From contig JAZDLC010000378.1 of the NCBI GenBank assembly GCA_043802345.1, forward strand, positions 1 through 12,211: 12,211 nucleotides of DNA. The letters are read 5' to 3'. The position numbers and the translations under genes are program-made. The notes below the pieces were generated by a model. The model ran no database searches and had not been told where the DNA came from. It saw only the letters and a list, made by a program, of their open reading frames with translations. Shown here in pieces: positions 1 through 6,452 of this stretch; positions within the stretch are counted from its first letter, which is position 1; every line of letters begins with the position of its first letter. This stretch comes from JAZDLC01 sp043802345. Lineage in GTDB: Bacteria > Planctomycetota > B15-G4 > JADJEK01.

Positions 1-327
1 GAGATCATCCAGCACTTCTTGGACGAGATCATCAACGAGCTCTCCAATGGCAACCGGCTGGAGTTCAGGGACTTCGGCGTCTTTGAGGTGAAATTCCGCA
101 AGGCGCGGCGCGCGCAGAATCCACGCACTCTGGAGAAGGTGCACGTACCTCCGAAGAAGGTCGTCAAGTTCAAGGTGGGGCGGGTGATGCGGGAGAAGGT
201 CGGTTCGGCCGATGCGGACAAACCGGGTGGGCGCGCACTCGGCGGGCGAGCTCATGGACCGGAAACGCCCCCGACCAAACCAGATACGTCTTTTGGCGGC
301 ACCGGCACCGGCCCGGGCAAGTACTAG
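1..327 (+). CDS. HU/IHF-family DNA-binding protein, 5' end outside window, with C-terminal tail
   Basis: The reading frame is open from base 1 to the TAG at 325-327, so the N-terminal part (about 25 residues of a normal ~90-residue HU) lies upstream. What is present matches the second half of the HU/IHF fold: the end of helix 2 (LDEIINEL), the GVFEV strand, the DNA-inserting beta arm with its QNPRT tip (HU/IHF normally RNP), then VPPKKVVKFKVG and the last helix. Such dimers bend and compact DNA in the nucleoid. After the usual end of the fold (about base 201) there is a further 41-residue tail rich in Gly, Pro, Thr and Lys with no hydrophobic core, probably disordered. HU and IHF subunits cannot be told apart from this fragment. 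It converges on the minus-strand gene at 347-1492 with a 19-nt gap. Confidence 0.9.
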   Translation, partial: EIIQHFLDEIINELSNGNRLEFRDFGVFEVKFRKARRAQNPRTLEKVHVPPKKVVKFKVGRVMREKVGSADADKPGGRALGGRAHGPETPPTKPDTSFGGTGTGPGKY

Positions 328-351
328 ATGGCGTCCGACGCGTTCGCTATC
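327..351. terminator. Candidate bidirectional hairpin between convergent genes
   Basis: GATGGCG at 327-333 pairs with CGCTATC at 345-351 (7 bp including one G.U on the plus RNA) around an 11-nt loop. The hairpin spans the ends of both convergent genes, at their TAG stop codons. There is no T-run on either side, so it would be at best a weak or factor-dependent terminator. Confidence 0.3.
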
Positions 352-1492
352 TGACGGCGAGGGCCTGGTCCAGGTCCTCGAGCAGGTCGGCCGCGTCTTC
401 CACCCCAACCGAGAGCCGGATCAGTCCATCGTCGATGCCGATGCTGCGCCGCTGCTCCGGCGTAATCGACGCGTGGGTCATCGAGGGTGGGTGTTCGATC
501 AGCGACTCCACGCCGCCCAGACTCTCCGCCAGAGCGAAGACCCTGGTGCGGGTGACGACCCGTTTCGCCTCTTCCACCGATGCGTCGAGCACGAACGAGA
601 CCATGCCCCCGTAGCCGCGCATCTGCCGTGCCGCCACGGCATGGTTTGGGTGCTGCTCGAGCCCCGGGTAGTGGATCTTTCGGACACGCGGATTCTCCGA
701 GAGGAACTCCACGACGCGCTCCGCATTCCGGCAGTGCCGTTCCATTCTGAGGTGCAGGGTCTTGATCCCGCGCAGGGTCAGAAAACAGTCCATCGGTCCG
801 GGCAGGGCTCCTACCGCGAGCTGCAGGAAGGAGATCCGTTCGCTCAGTTCGCCGGTGGCGGCGACCAGCGCCCCTCCCAGGAGGTCGGAATGCCCTCCCA
901 GGTACTTCGTGAGGGAGTGGGCGACGAGGTCGAATCCGTAGTCGAGCGGGTTCTGCAAATACGGGGTGGCGAACGTGTTGTCGCACGCGAGCAACAGCGA
1001 GTGCCGTTTTCCCAGAGCGGCGACCGCCTCCAGGTCGACCACTGTCAGCAGTGGATTGCTGGGTGACTCAACCCAGATCAGGCGGGTCTCCTTCCGGAGC
1101 GCCTCACGGAACGCCTCCGGGTGTCCCGGATCCACGAAGGTGAAGCGGATCCCGTGGCGGGCGTAGACCTTTTCGAACAGCCGCCGTGTGCCTCCGTAGA
1201 GGTCGTTTCCGGCCACCACGTGATCGCCGGCCTCGAGGAGCTGCAGCACCGTGCTGACAGCGGCCAGGCCGCTGGAGAACGCGTGCCCGCTGACCCCCCC
1301 CTCCAGCGAGGCCAGATTCCTCTCGAGGGCGGTGCGGGTGGGATTCTTGGCACGGGTGTAGTCATGCCCGTCCTTCGGCTCCGCTGGAGCCTCCTGGACG
1401 TAGGTCGACGTCATGTAGACCGGCGTCATCACCGCGCCGGTCGTGGGGTCCGGTTCCTGGCCGGCGTGGATTGCACGGGTGCCGAATCGCAT
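347..1492 (-). CDS. PLP-dependent trans-sulfuration enzyme (cystathionine gamma-synthase/gamma-lyase family)
   Basis: The 381-residue protein is full length for the Cys/Met metabolism PLP family (fold type I). The cofactor-binding lysine is K196 in HSLTKYLGGHSD. Other family marks are YTRAKNPT at 45-52 (phosphate contacts from the neighbouring subunit), SSGLAA at 73-78, the PLP-ring aspartate D171 in CDNTFATPYLQ, and the ESLGGVESLIEHP segment at 323-335 near the substrate carboxylate site. The enzyme acts in the cytoplasm on homoserine esters, cystathionine or related thiols in methionine/cysteine interconversion. Synthase (metB) and lyase (metC/mccB type) activities are not separable from sequence motifs alone, so no symbol is given. 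The ATG at 1490-1492 is supported by AAGGAG at 1499-1504, 6 nt upstream. The gene stands alone, convergent with the HU gene and divergent from mutS2. Confidence 0.93.
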   Translation of the reverse strand: MRFGTRAIHAGQEPDPTTGAVMTPVYMTSTYVQEAPAEPKDGHDYTRAKNPTRTALERNLASLEGGVSGHAFSSGLAAVSTVLQLLEAGDHVVAGNDLYGGTRRLFEKVYARHGIRFTFVDPGHPEAFREALRKETRLIWVESPSNPLLTVVDLEAVAALGKRHSLLLACDNTFATPYLQNPLDYGFDLVAHSLTKYLGGHSDLLGGALVAATGELSERISFLQLAVGALPGPMDCFLTLRGIKTLHLRMERHCRNAERVVEFLSENPRVRKIHYPGLEQHPNHAVAARQMRGYGGMVSFVLDASVEEAKRVVTRTRVFALAESLGGVESLIEHPPSMTHASITPEQRRSIGIDDGLIRLSVGVEDAADLLEDLDQALAVR

Positions 1493-1529
1493 GGGGGACT
1501 CCTTGGGTGGGGGTGTTCAGTCTTCGTCG

Positions 1530-1558
1530 ATGACAATGCAATCGCTTTTGAAGTGCAA
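1530..1558 (-). promoter_or_regulatory. Candidate sigma70-like promoter for the trans-sulfuration gene
   Basis: Read on the minus strand, TTGCAC (1553-1558) and TGTCAT (1530-1535) are separated by 17 nt. They match 3/6 and 4/6 of the -35 and -10 consensus. Transcription would begin near 1523, leaving a leader of about 30 nt with AAGGAG (1499-1504) well placed. The match is modest and other placements are possible. Confidence 0.3.
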
Positions 1559-1617
1559 AGTTCCATGTGAGAATAACTACCAGCGGAGGCATGGGAGGTA
1601 TTCACGTGCCCGTGCCC

Positions 1618-1770
1618 GTCTGGTCCTTGGCCGAAAGTCCGGCTGAGTCGCGCTCGTACTCGTACGCGATGGTCCCGTCCCGACCACGCTTGACGCGCAT
1701 CATTCGAGTACGAGTACCGTCGCTGCGCGACTGAGTACGATTTGGCTGGACTTGTGGGTAAGGATCAGGC
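1618..1770 (+). ncRNA. Candidate structured RNA / mutS2 5' UTR element (long branched stem)
   Basis: Bases 1618-1655 pair with 1733-1770 in perfect register (positions sum to 3388). Of 38 positions, only 1630/1758, 1634/1754 and 1651/1737 fail to pair. Nine pairs are G.U or U.G on the plus strand and the rest are Watson-Crick. Inside is a three-way junction. GTACTCGTAC (1656-1665) pairs perfectly with GTACGAGTAC (1708-1717). A small hairpin GTCGC/GCGAC (1719-1723/1727-1731) branches off. The distal arm can close with GCG (1666-1668)/CGC (1687-1689) and TGGTC (1670-1674)/GACCA (1682-1686). On the minus strand the wobbles would become A.C mismatches, so the plus strand, leading into mutS2 27 nt later, is the likely RNA. 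The rest of this 305-nt gap (1493-1797) holds only the candidate promoter above and a weaker hairpin at 1569-1605. No known RNA family is recognised. Confidence 0.5.
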
Positions 1771-1797
1771 AACTGAGAGACAGCCACGCCTAGCTTG

Positions 1798-3933
1798 ATG
1801 GAGCATTCATTGACCTTGCACGAGGACACCCTCCGCGTCCTGGAGCTCGATGCCTGGAACGAACGGGTGGCACGGGAGACCGTCTCCGATGTCGGGCGGG
1901 AGCAGGCTCTCTGCGCGCGCCCCGAAGAGAGCCTGGAGGAGGCGCGGAGGCTGATCGCTGAGACCGGCGAGGCGCTCGAGTTGAGCCTCTCGGAGAGGCT
2001 CCCCCTGCTGCGCCTGAAGGATGACGGGCTGACTCTCCTCAGTCGGGCACGGCAAGACGGATCGCCGCTTCTGGCGCGGGACCTGGCGGTCCTGTACCGT
2101 TTCCTTCGGGCCGCCCGCAACCTGCGCTCCGACCTGAATCGACTGGAGGCATGCCCGGCCCTGCGCGACATCTCCCTGGCCATGCCCGATCTCGACTGGC
2201 TGGTCCACTCCCTGGGGCTGGCCGTGGACGAGCAGGGGATCCTGCTCGACTCCGCATCCCCCAGGTTGCGCGAGGTGAGATTCGAGCTGTCTGAACTGAA
2301 GGAGTCGATGCGGCGGGAGATGGAGCGATTCGCGAATCGCAGGGAGATCCGCCCGCTTCTCCGGTCGAGCCACCCCACGCTTCGGGACGGCCGCTTCGTG
2401 CTGGCGGTCCGGGCCGGGGCAAGGGGGCAGATCCGGGGCATCTACCACGACCGCTCGCAAACCGGGAACACGGTCTATGTCGAGCCGGAACATGTCGTGG
2501 ACGATCAGAACCGCCTGCAGGATCTGCTGATTGACGAGCACCGAGAAGTCGTCCGCATCTTGTGGGAGTTCACCCTCGATCTGTTTGAGCGAGAGCAGGA
2601 ACTCGAGCAGGCACGGGCTTGCATTGGACGGTTCGATCTTGCGCGGGCCAGGGCGATCATGGCGCGGGACCTGGGGCTGACCAGGCCTGCCCTGGAGCAG
2701 GGAGGTCCCCTGGCCCTTGCCTCCGCGCGCCATCCGCTGCTCCTTTGCATGGCCCTCGACAGGCAGGAGGGTGAGCCCGAGGCTCGCCTGGAGAACGCTC
2801 GGCGCGCGACGGTCCCGTTCGACCTCCGCCTGGGGCAGTCGTTCGACGTGATGGTCCTGACCGGCCCGAACACGGGGGGCAAGACCGTGACGCTGAAGGC
2901 GATCGGGTTGCTGTCGCTCCTGCCGCGAGCCGGGCACTTCCTCCCGGCGGCGGAGGGAGCGCGCGTGCCGTGGTTTCCCGGTGTCTTCGCCGATGTGGGG
3001 GACGAACAGGACCTGATGCAGAGCCTCTCCACCTTCTCCGGGCATATTCGCCGCGTCTCCGAGATGCTGGCCGGCGCGGAGCGGGGGGCGTTGGTCCTGC
3101 TCGATGAGCTCGGGTCGGGCACCGATCCGCTCGAAGGCGAGGCGCTGTCCACGGCTCTTCTGGAACACCTGCTGGAACTGGGCGCCTTGTCGGTAGTGAC
3201 GACACATCTGGGGAGGCTCAAGGAGTTCGCGGGCGGGAGGGAGCGGGCGACCAACGCGTCCATGGAGTTCGATCCGCACACGCTGAAGCCGACCTTTCGA
3301 CTGATGCTCGGTATCCCTGGCGCCTCGAATGCGCTGCGCATCGCGGCCAATCTGGGCCTTCCGAGGTCTGTTCTGGAGCGCGCCGGCCTCCTGCTGAGCG
3401 AACAGAGCCGACACTCCTCCGAGCTGTTCGACCAGCTCGACCGGGCCCGGGCCGCGGTGGAAAAGACGCGGGGCGAGATCGAGGCGGATCGGCGGGAGGC
3501 CTCGGCCGCCCGGTTGCGGTCGCACGAGAAGGAGGAGCACCTGGACCGGGACCGGCGGGCGCTGATGGGGCAGGCGGAAGCCGCGGCAGAGGCCCGGTTG
3601 CGTCAGCTCGCGGAGGAACTGGAGCAACCCAGAAGAGCGCTCCTCTCGCTGGGAGGTTCGGCGGCGGTCGCGGCCGGGCAGATGCTCGAGGCGCTGCGGC
3701 GAGCCCTCGCCGCCACGCCGCTGGCGGAGTGGCGGCGGGAGTTCGCCCTTTCACTGCGCCAGGGGGATCGGGTCCTGCTGCCGAAGTACAACGAAATCTG
3801 CACCGTGACCCGGATTCTCAGGAAGGAAGAGCGGGTCGAATTGACCTATCGAAGGCTCTCGGTCACGGTGGAGTACGATGAGATTGCTCCCATCGAGCAG
3901 AGCCACTTGTACCGGTCGGATGACACGCCATAA
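1798..3933 (+). CDS. mutS2: MutS2-family ATPase lacking the C-terminal Smr domain
   Basis: The 711-residue protein has MutS2 architecture: an N-terminal domain beginning HEDTLRVLELD, the SASPRLREVR clamp/lever region near 150-160, the core with VYVEPEHVVDDQN, and the ABC-type ATPase. Walker A is TGPNTGGKT (355-363), Walker B with signature is LVLLDELGSGTDP (432-444), and the switch histidine is H470 in TTHLGRLKEF. A charged coiled coil follows at about 532-610, then a small beta-rich KOW-like segment at about 652-703 (LRQGDRVLL...). Family members usually run to about 770-790 residues and end in an Smr nuclease domain; here the chain stops just before it and no Smr-like sequence follows. MutS2 proteins bind branched DNA or stalled/collided ribosomes. 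The start is ATG 1798 (TTG 1795 directly precedes it, and the upstream in-frame stop is at 1774-1776). No good Shine-Dalgarno is visible; the nearest purine run is GAGAG at 1775-1779. Confidence 0.93.
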   Translation: MEHSLTLHEDTLRVLELDAWNERVARETVSDVGREQALCARPEESLEEARRLIAETGEALELSLSERLPLLRLKDDGLTLLSRARQDGSPLLARDLAVLYRFLRAARNLRSDLNRLEACPALRDISLAMPDLDWLVHSLGLAVDEQGILLDSASPRLREVRFELSELKESMRREMERFANRREIRPLLRSSHPTLRDGRFVLAVRAGARGQIRGIYHDRSQTGNTVYVEPEHVVDDQNRLQDLLIDEHREVVRILWEFTLDLFEREQELEQARACIGRFDLARARAIMARDLGLTRPALEQGGPLALASARHPLLLCMALDRQEGEPEARLENARRATVPFDLRLGQSFDVMVLTGPNTGGKTVTLKAIGLLSLLPRAGHFLPAAEGARVPWFPGVFADVGDEQDLMQSLSTFSGHIRRVSEMLAGAERGALVLLDELGSGTDPLEGEALSTALLEHLLELGALSVVTTHLGRLKEFAGGRERATNASMEFDPHTLKPTFRLMLGIPGASNALRIAANLGLPRSVLERAGLLLSEQSRHSSELFDQLDRARAAVEKTRGEIEADRREASAARLRSHEKEEHLDRDRRALMGQAEAAAEARLRQLAEELEQPRRALLSLGGSAAVAAGQMLEALRRALAATPLAEWRREFALSLRQGDRVLLPKYNEICTVTRILRKEERVELTYRRLSVTVEYDEIAPIEQSHLYRSDDTP

Positions 3934-3970
3934 TGCGGCCAAGTCAACATTCGAAGAAGAAGGCTGGCGC

Positions 3971-4420
3971 ATGCGGCTGGGAACTGACGGGCTGCCGGGC
4001 GGAGCAAGCCGACAGTACAAGGTGCTGGTCGTCGATGACGAGCGGCCCGTGGGAGAACTGATCCAGGACGTGCTTCGCCGCAGCGGATGCCAGGTGGAGC
4101 TGAGTTCAGGGGGTGAGGAGTCGCTCAGGCTGGCGGTCGAGGGAGACCATGACCTGGTCATCAGTGACTTTTCGATTCCGGGCCTCAACGGGTTGGAGTT
4201 CGCGCGGAGATTCGGACTCGCTCGGCCGGGGACCGGGGTGCTGATCGTGTCCGCCTGCCTCGATCCCGAGACCATGGAGGCGCTCGAGCGGCAGCCGAAT
4301 GTCCTGGGGTTGGTGCGGAAGCCGTTCGATATCTTCGAGCTGGTGGATCGAGTTCGGGGCTGTCTCGAGGGGGACGAGTCCCTCCTGGCCCGTGCGCATC
4401 GTCTGAGAATGGAGACATAG
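3971..4420 (+). CDS. Stand-alone CheY-like response regulator receiver protein
   Basis: The 149-residue protein is one receiver domain with no output domain. The acidic pair is D22-D23 in VLVVDDE, the phosphorylation site is D66 in LVISDFSIPGLNG, the switch serine is S94 in VLIVSA, and the conserved lysine-proline is K117-P118 in LVRKPFD. It should accept phosphate from a histidine kinase and signal through protein contacts. No kinase is in the window. The start at 3971 is chosen because AAGG (3960-3963, within GAAGAAGG) lies 7 nt upstream; the earlier in-frame ATG at 3920, inside the mutS2 end, has no ribosome site. The gene begins 37 nt after mutS2 and is probably co-transcribed with it. 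About 20 residues precede the first beta strand and about 20 follow the last helix. Confidence 0.9.
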   Translation: MRLGTDGLPGGASRQYKVLVVDDERPVGELIQDVLRRSGCQVELSSGGEESLRLAVEGDHDLVISDFSIPGLNGLEFARRFGLARPGTGVLIVSACLDPETMEALERQPNVLGLVRKPFDIFELVDRVRGCLEGDESLLARAHRLRMET

Positions 4421-4475
4421 AGCGGCGAAACCGGATTCTATATTTTCGATATTCGTTGGGAGTCCAAATTCCCCG

Positions 4476-4511
4476 GGCAGGGCCCGCGTTCGGGACAAAT
4501 TCGGGCCTGCC
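4476..4511 (+). terminator. Candidate terminator hairpin after the response regulator gene
   Basis: GGCAGG (4476-4481) pairs with CCTGCC (4506-4511), and CCCG (4483-4486) with CGGG (4502-4505). This gives a 10-bp GC-rich stem with one bulged G (4482) and a 15-nt loop. It sits between the mutS2 pair and the tRNA promoter, where transcription would be expected to stop. There is no U-run after the stem, so termination would be inefficient or Rho-assisted. Confidence 0.4.
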
Positions 4512-4542
4512 ACGCTGAAGCAAGCGAAAGCGGGTTTGTGTC

Positions 4543-4570
4543 TTGACTTCCGACGGCGCTCCTCTAACTT
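4543..4570 (+). promoter_or_regulatory. Sigma70-like promoter of the tRNA-tuf operon
   Basis: TTGACT (4543-4548, 5/6 to the -35 consensus) is followed after 16 nt by TAACTT (4565-4570, which keeps the T, A and final T of the -10 consensus). The expected start is near 4577, about 35 nt before the first tRNA. The position, directly ahead of a tRNA cluster, supports the call more than the -10 match does. Confidence 0.65.
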
Positions 4571-4612
4571 GTCGGGTTTTCGTGCGTGGACCAAAGTGGA
4601 CACGACGAAGAG

Positions 4613-4687
4613 GCCAGCGTAGCTCAACGGTAGAGCTCCGGTTTTGTAAACCGGTGGTTGCGAGTTCGATTCCCGCCGCTGGCTCCA
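4613..4687 (+). tRNA. tRNA-Thr (anticodon TGT)
   Basis: All arms fold: acceptor GCCAGCG (4613-4619) with CGCTGGC (4677-4683), D-stem GCTC/GAGC, and anticodon stem CCGGT (4638-4642)/ACCGG (4650-4654) around loop TTTGTAA with anticodon TGT at 4645-4647. The T-loop is TTCGATT. The discriminator is T4684 and CCA is encoded at 4685-4687. It is first in a Thr-Tyr-Gly cluster ahead of tuf, as in the E. coli tufB operon. Confidence 0.97.
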
Positions 4688-4768
4688 GATGATGTTTGGG
4701 GTTCCGTGGGCGCTCGTCGGGATTCGTTGGAACACCTTTTGGATTCAGGAGTTGGTTCGGTATTCAGC

Positions 4769-4853
4769 GGGGAGTTGCCCGAGTGGTCAAAGGGGACGGG
4801 CTGTAAACCCGTTGCGAATAGCTACGGAGGTTCAAATCCTCCACTCCCCACCA
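4769..4853 (+). tRNA. tRNA-Tyr (anticodon GTA)
   Basis: A class II tRNA. Acceptor GGGGAGT (4769-4775) pairs with ACTCCCC (4843-4849). The anticodon stem ACGGG/CCCGT encloses loop CTGTAAA with GTA at 4803-4805. A long variable arm (about 4813-4825) is present, and the T-arm is GGAGG-TTCAAAT-CCTCC. The discriminator is A4850 and CCA is encoded at 4851-4853. The long variable arm and GTA anticodon fit bacterial tRNA-Tyr. Confidence 0.97.
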
Positions 4854-4917
4854 TTCACCCTCTGGGGCCGGACACGAGAGCGTATGAGACGAGTCAGGTG
4901 TAGCGGGACGGCCGATT

Positions 4918-4991
<74 letters not shown>

Positions 4992-5070
4992 TTCGATGGA
5001 ATTGAACGGTCCGCGCGGCCGGTGGCGGCGTTGGATCAGAACAAGTAGTGGCGTAGAAGTTTTTAACGGG

Positions 5071-5097
5071 TTGGCCCCGAGGGGCTGATAGCACCCC
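5071..5097 (+). promoter_or_regulatory. Two mutually exclusive hairpins in the tuf leader
   Basis: TTGGCCC (5071-5077) can pair with GGGCTGA (5082-5088) around loop CGAG. Alternatively GGGGCT (5081-5086) can pair with AGC-A-CCC (5090-5096) with one bulged A. Both use 5082-5086, so only one can form at a time. The tuf ribosome site AAGGAG begins 8 nt downstream at 5105, and a T5 run (5060-5064) lies just upstream. A regulatory role is inference. Confidence 0.3.
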
Positions 5098-5117
5098 AGG
5101 ATTGAAGGAGATCGTCG

Positions 5118-6320
5118 ATGGCCAAGGGTGTCTTCGAACGAACCAAGCCCCATGTGAACGTGGGCACGATCGGACACATCGATCATGGCAAGACCACGCT
5201 GACGGCTGCCATTCTCACGACCCAGGCTGCCGACGGAATGGCCGTGATCAAGGACTACGCATCGATCGCCAAGGGCGGCACAGTCCGTGACTCCACCAAG
5301 ACCGTGACCATCGCCGTGGCCCACGTCGAGTATGAGAGTGACGCCCGTCACTACGCTCATATCGACTGCCCGGGGCACGCCGACTACATCAAGAACATGA
5401 TCACTGGTGCGGCGCAGATGGATGGCGCGATCCTGGTGGTGGCGGCAGATGACGGCCCCATGCCGCAGACGCGGGAGCATATCCTGCTCGCCCGTCAGGT
5501 CGGCGTGCCGGCGGTCGTTGTCTTCCTGAACAAGGTTGACCTCGTCGACGACGAAGAACTGCTCGATCTGGTCGAACTCGAGGTTCGCGAGCTGCTCAGC
5601 AAGTACGAGTTCCCCGGCGACGACATTCCGGTCGTGCGGGGGAACGCCCTGGGCGCCTACACCGCTGGGGGCAAGGACAAGGCGGCCGGCGCATGCATCA
5701 AGGAGCTGATGAAGGCTCTCGATGCCGCCATTCCGCTGCCGGAGCGTGACCGGGACAAGCCGTTCCTGATGTCCGTGGAGGACGTGTTCTCCATCAAGGG
5801 GCGTGGTACGGTCGCCACCGGCAGGATCGAGCGTGGCGTGGTCAACATGGGCGAGCCCCTCGAGATCGTCGGCCTGTCCGAGAAGATCGCTACGACCGTC
5901 TGCACGGGCGTCGAGATGTTCAACAAGACGCTGTCCACGGGCGAGGCCGGCGACAACGTCGGTCTGTTGCTGCGTGGCGTGGACAAGGAAGCAATCGAGC
6001 GCGGGCAGGTGCTGGCCAAGCCGAAGAGCATCACGCCGCACACGCACTTTGAGTGCGAGGTCTACATCCTCTCCAAGGAGGAAGGTGGCCGGCACACGCC
6101 GTTCTTCAACAAGTACCAGCCGCAGTTCTACTTCCGGACCACGGACGTGACCGGCCAGGTGACCCTTCTCGGCGGCGCCGAAATGGTGATGCCGGGCGAC
6201 AACTGCAAGCTGGATGTGACTCTCGGATACCCGATTGCCATGGAAGAGAACCTGCGCTTTGCCATCCGCGAGGGCGGACGGACCGTGGGGGCCGGAGTGG
6301 TGACCAAGATCCTCGCGTAG
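5118..6320 (+). CDS. tuf: Translation elongation factor Tu
   Basis: This GTPase carries aminoacyl-tRNA to the ribosomal A site. The 400 residues cover the G domain and beta-barrel domains 2 and 3. The G-motifs are GHIDHGKT (19-26), DCPGH (83-87, with catalytic H87) and NKVD (138-141). The C-terminus reads FAIREGGRTVGAGVV. Switch I is unusual: the common ERGITI is replaced by STKTVTI (59-65) after IAKGGTVRD (50-58), while the Mg-binding threonine is kept as T64 (E. coli T61). From memory, planctomycete EF-Tu looks similar. The start ATG 5118 has AAGGAG at 5105-5110 with a 7-nt spacer. It follows the tRNA-Gly gene and precedes secE by 132 nt. Confidence 0.98.
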   Translation: MAKGVFERTKPHVNVGTIGHIDHGKTTLTAAILTTQAADGMAVIKDYASIAKGGTVRDSTKTVTIAVAHVEYESDARHYAHIDCPGHADYIKNMITGAAQMDGAILVVAADDGPMPQTREHILLARQVGVPAVVVFLNKVDLVDDEELLDLVELEVRELLSKYEFPGDDIPVVRGNALGAYTAGGKDKAAGACIKELMKALDAAIPLPERDRDKPFLMSVEDVFSIKGRGTVATGRIERGVVNMGEPLEIVGLSEKIATTVCTGVEMFNKTLSTGEAGDNVGLLLRGVDKEAIERGQVLAKPKSITPHTHFECEVYILSKEEGGRHTPFFNKYQPQFYFRTTDVTGQVTLLGGAEMVMPGDNCKLDVTLGYPIAMEENLRFAIREGGRTVGAGVVTKILA

Positions 6321-6368
6321 CCAGGCCTTGGTGGCCGGCTGCAAAGAGAGCAGAATGATGTGCGAAAC

Positions 6369-6402
6369 GCGCCGGGAGCGGGTCGAAAGGCCTTCCCGGC
6401 GC
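6369..6402 (+). terminator. Perfect 9-bp hairpin in the tuf-secE gap (attenuator or processing site)
   Basis: GCGCCGGGA (6369-6377) pairs without mismatch with TCCCGGCGC (6394-6402) around a 16-nt loop that can pair further (GGT/GCC type). It lies about 50 nt after the tuf stop. No T-run follows, so a partial terminator, RNase processing site or tuf mRNA 3' stabiliser are all possible. It may lower secE-nusG-rpl expression relative to tuf. Confidence 0.4.
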
Positions 6403-6452
6403 CGTCGCGAGTCGAAGGACGAACCGACAACCGGTAACTCGAGCTCGTACCC

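Noticed and set aside
1602..1703. Short minus-strand ORF (MMRVKRGRDGTIAYEYERD...) in the same intergenic region
   Set aside because: It has no ribosome site and its repeated Tyr-Glu/Arg codons arise from the TACTCG/CGAGTA inverted repeat. No family is recognised.
1591..1734. 47-codon plus-strand ORF (MGGIHVPVPV...) ending inside the foldable region ahead of mutS2
   Set aside because: GGAGG is only 1 nt from the ATG, too close for a normal ribosome site. The composition is not protein-like, and the sequence is better explained by the stem pairing.
1807..3627. 606-codon open frame antisense to mutS2
   Set aside because: Long antisense frames are common in GC-rich genes. The plus-strand frame has clear MutS2 motifs and this one has none.
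3920..3970. Earlier ATG for the receiver protein overlapping the mutS2 end
   Set aside because: No ribosome site precedes 3920, whereas GAAGAAGG is well spaced before 3971 and the added residues are not receiver-like.
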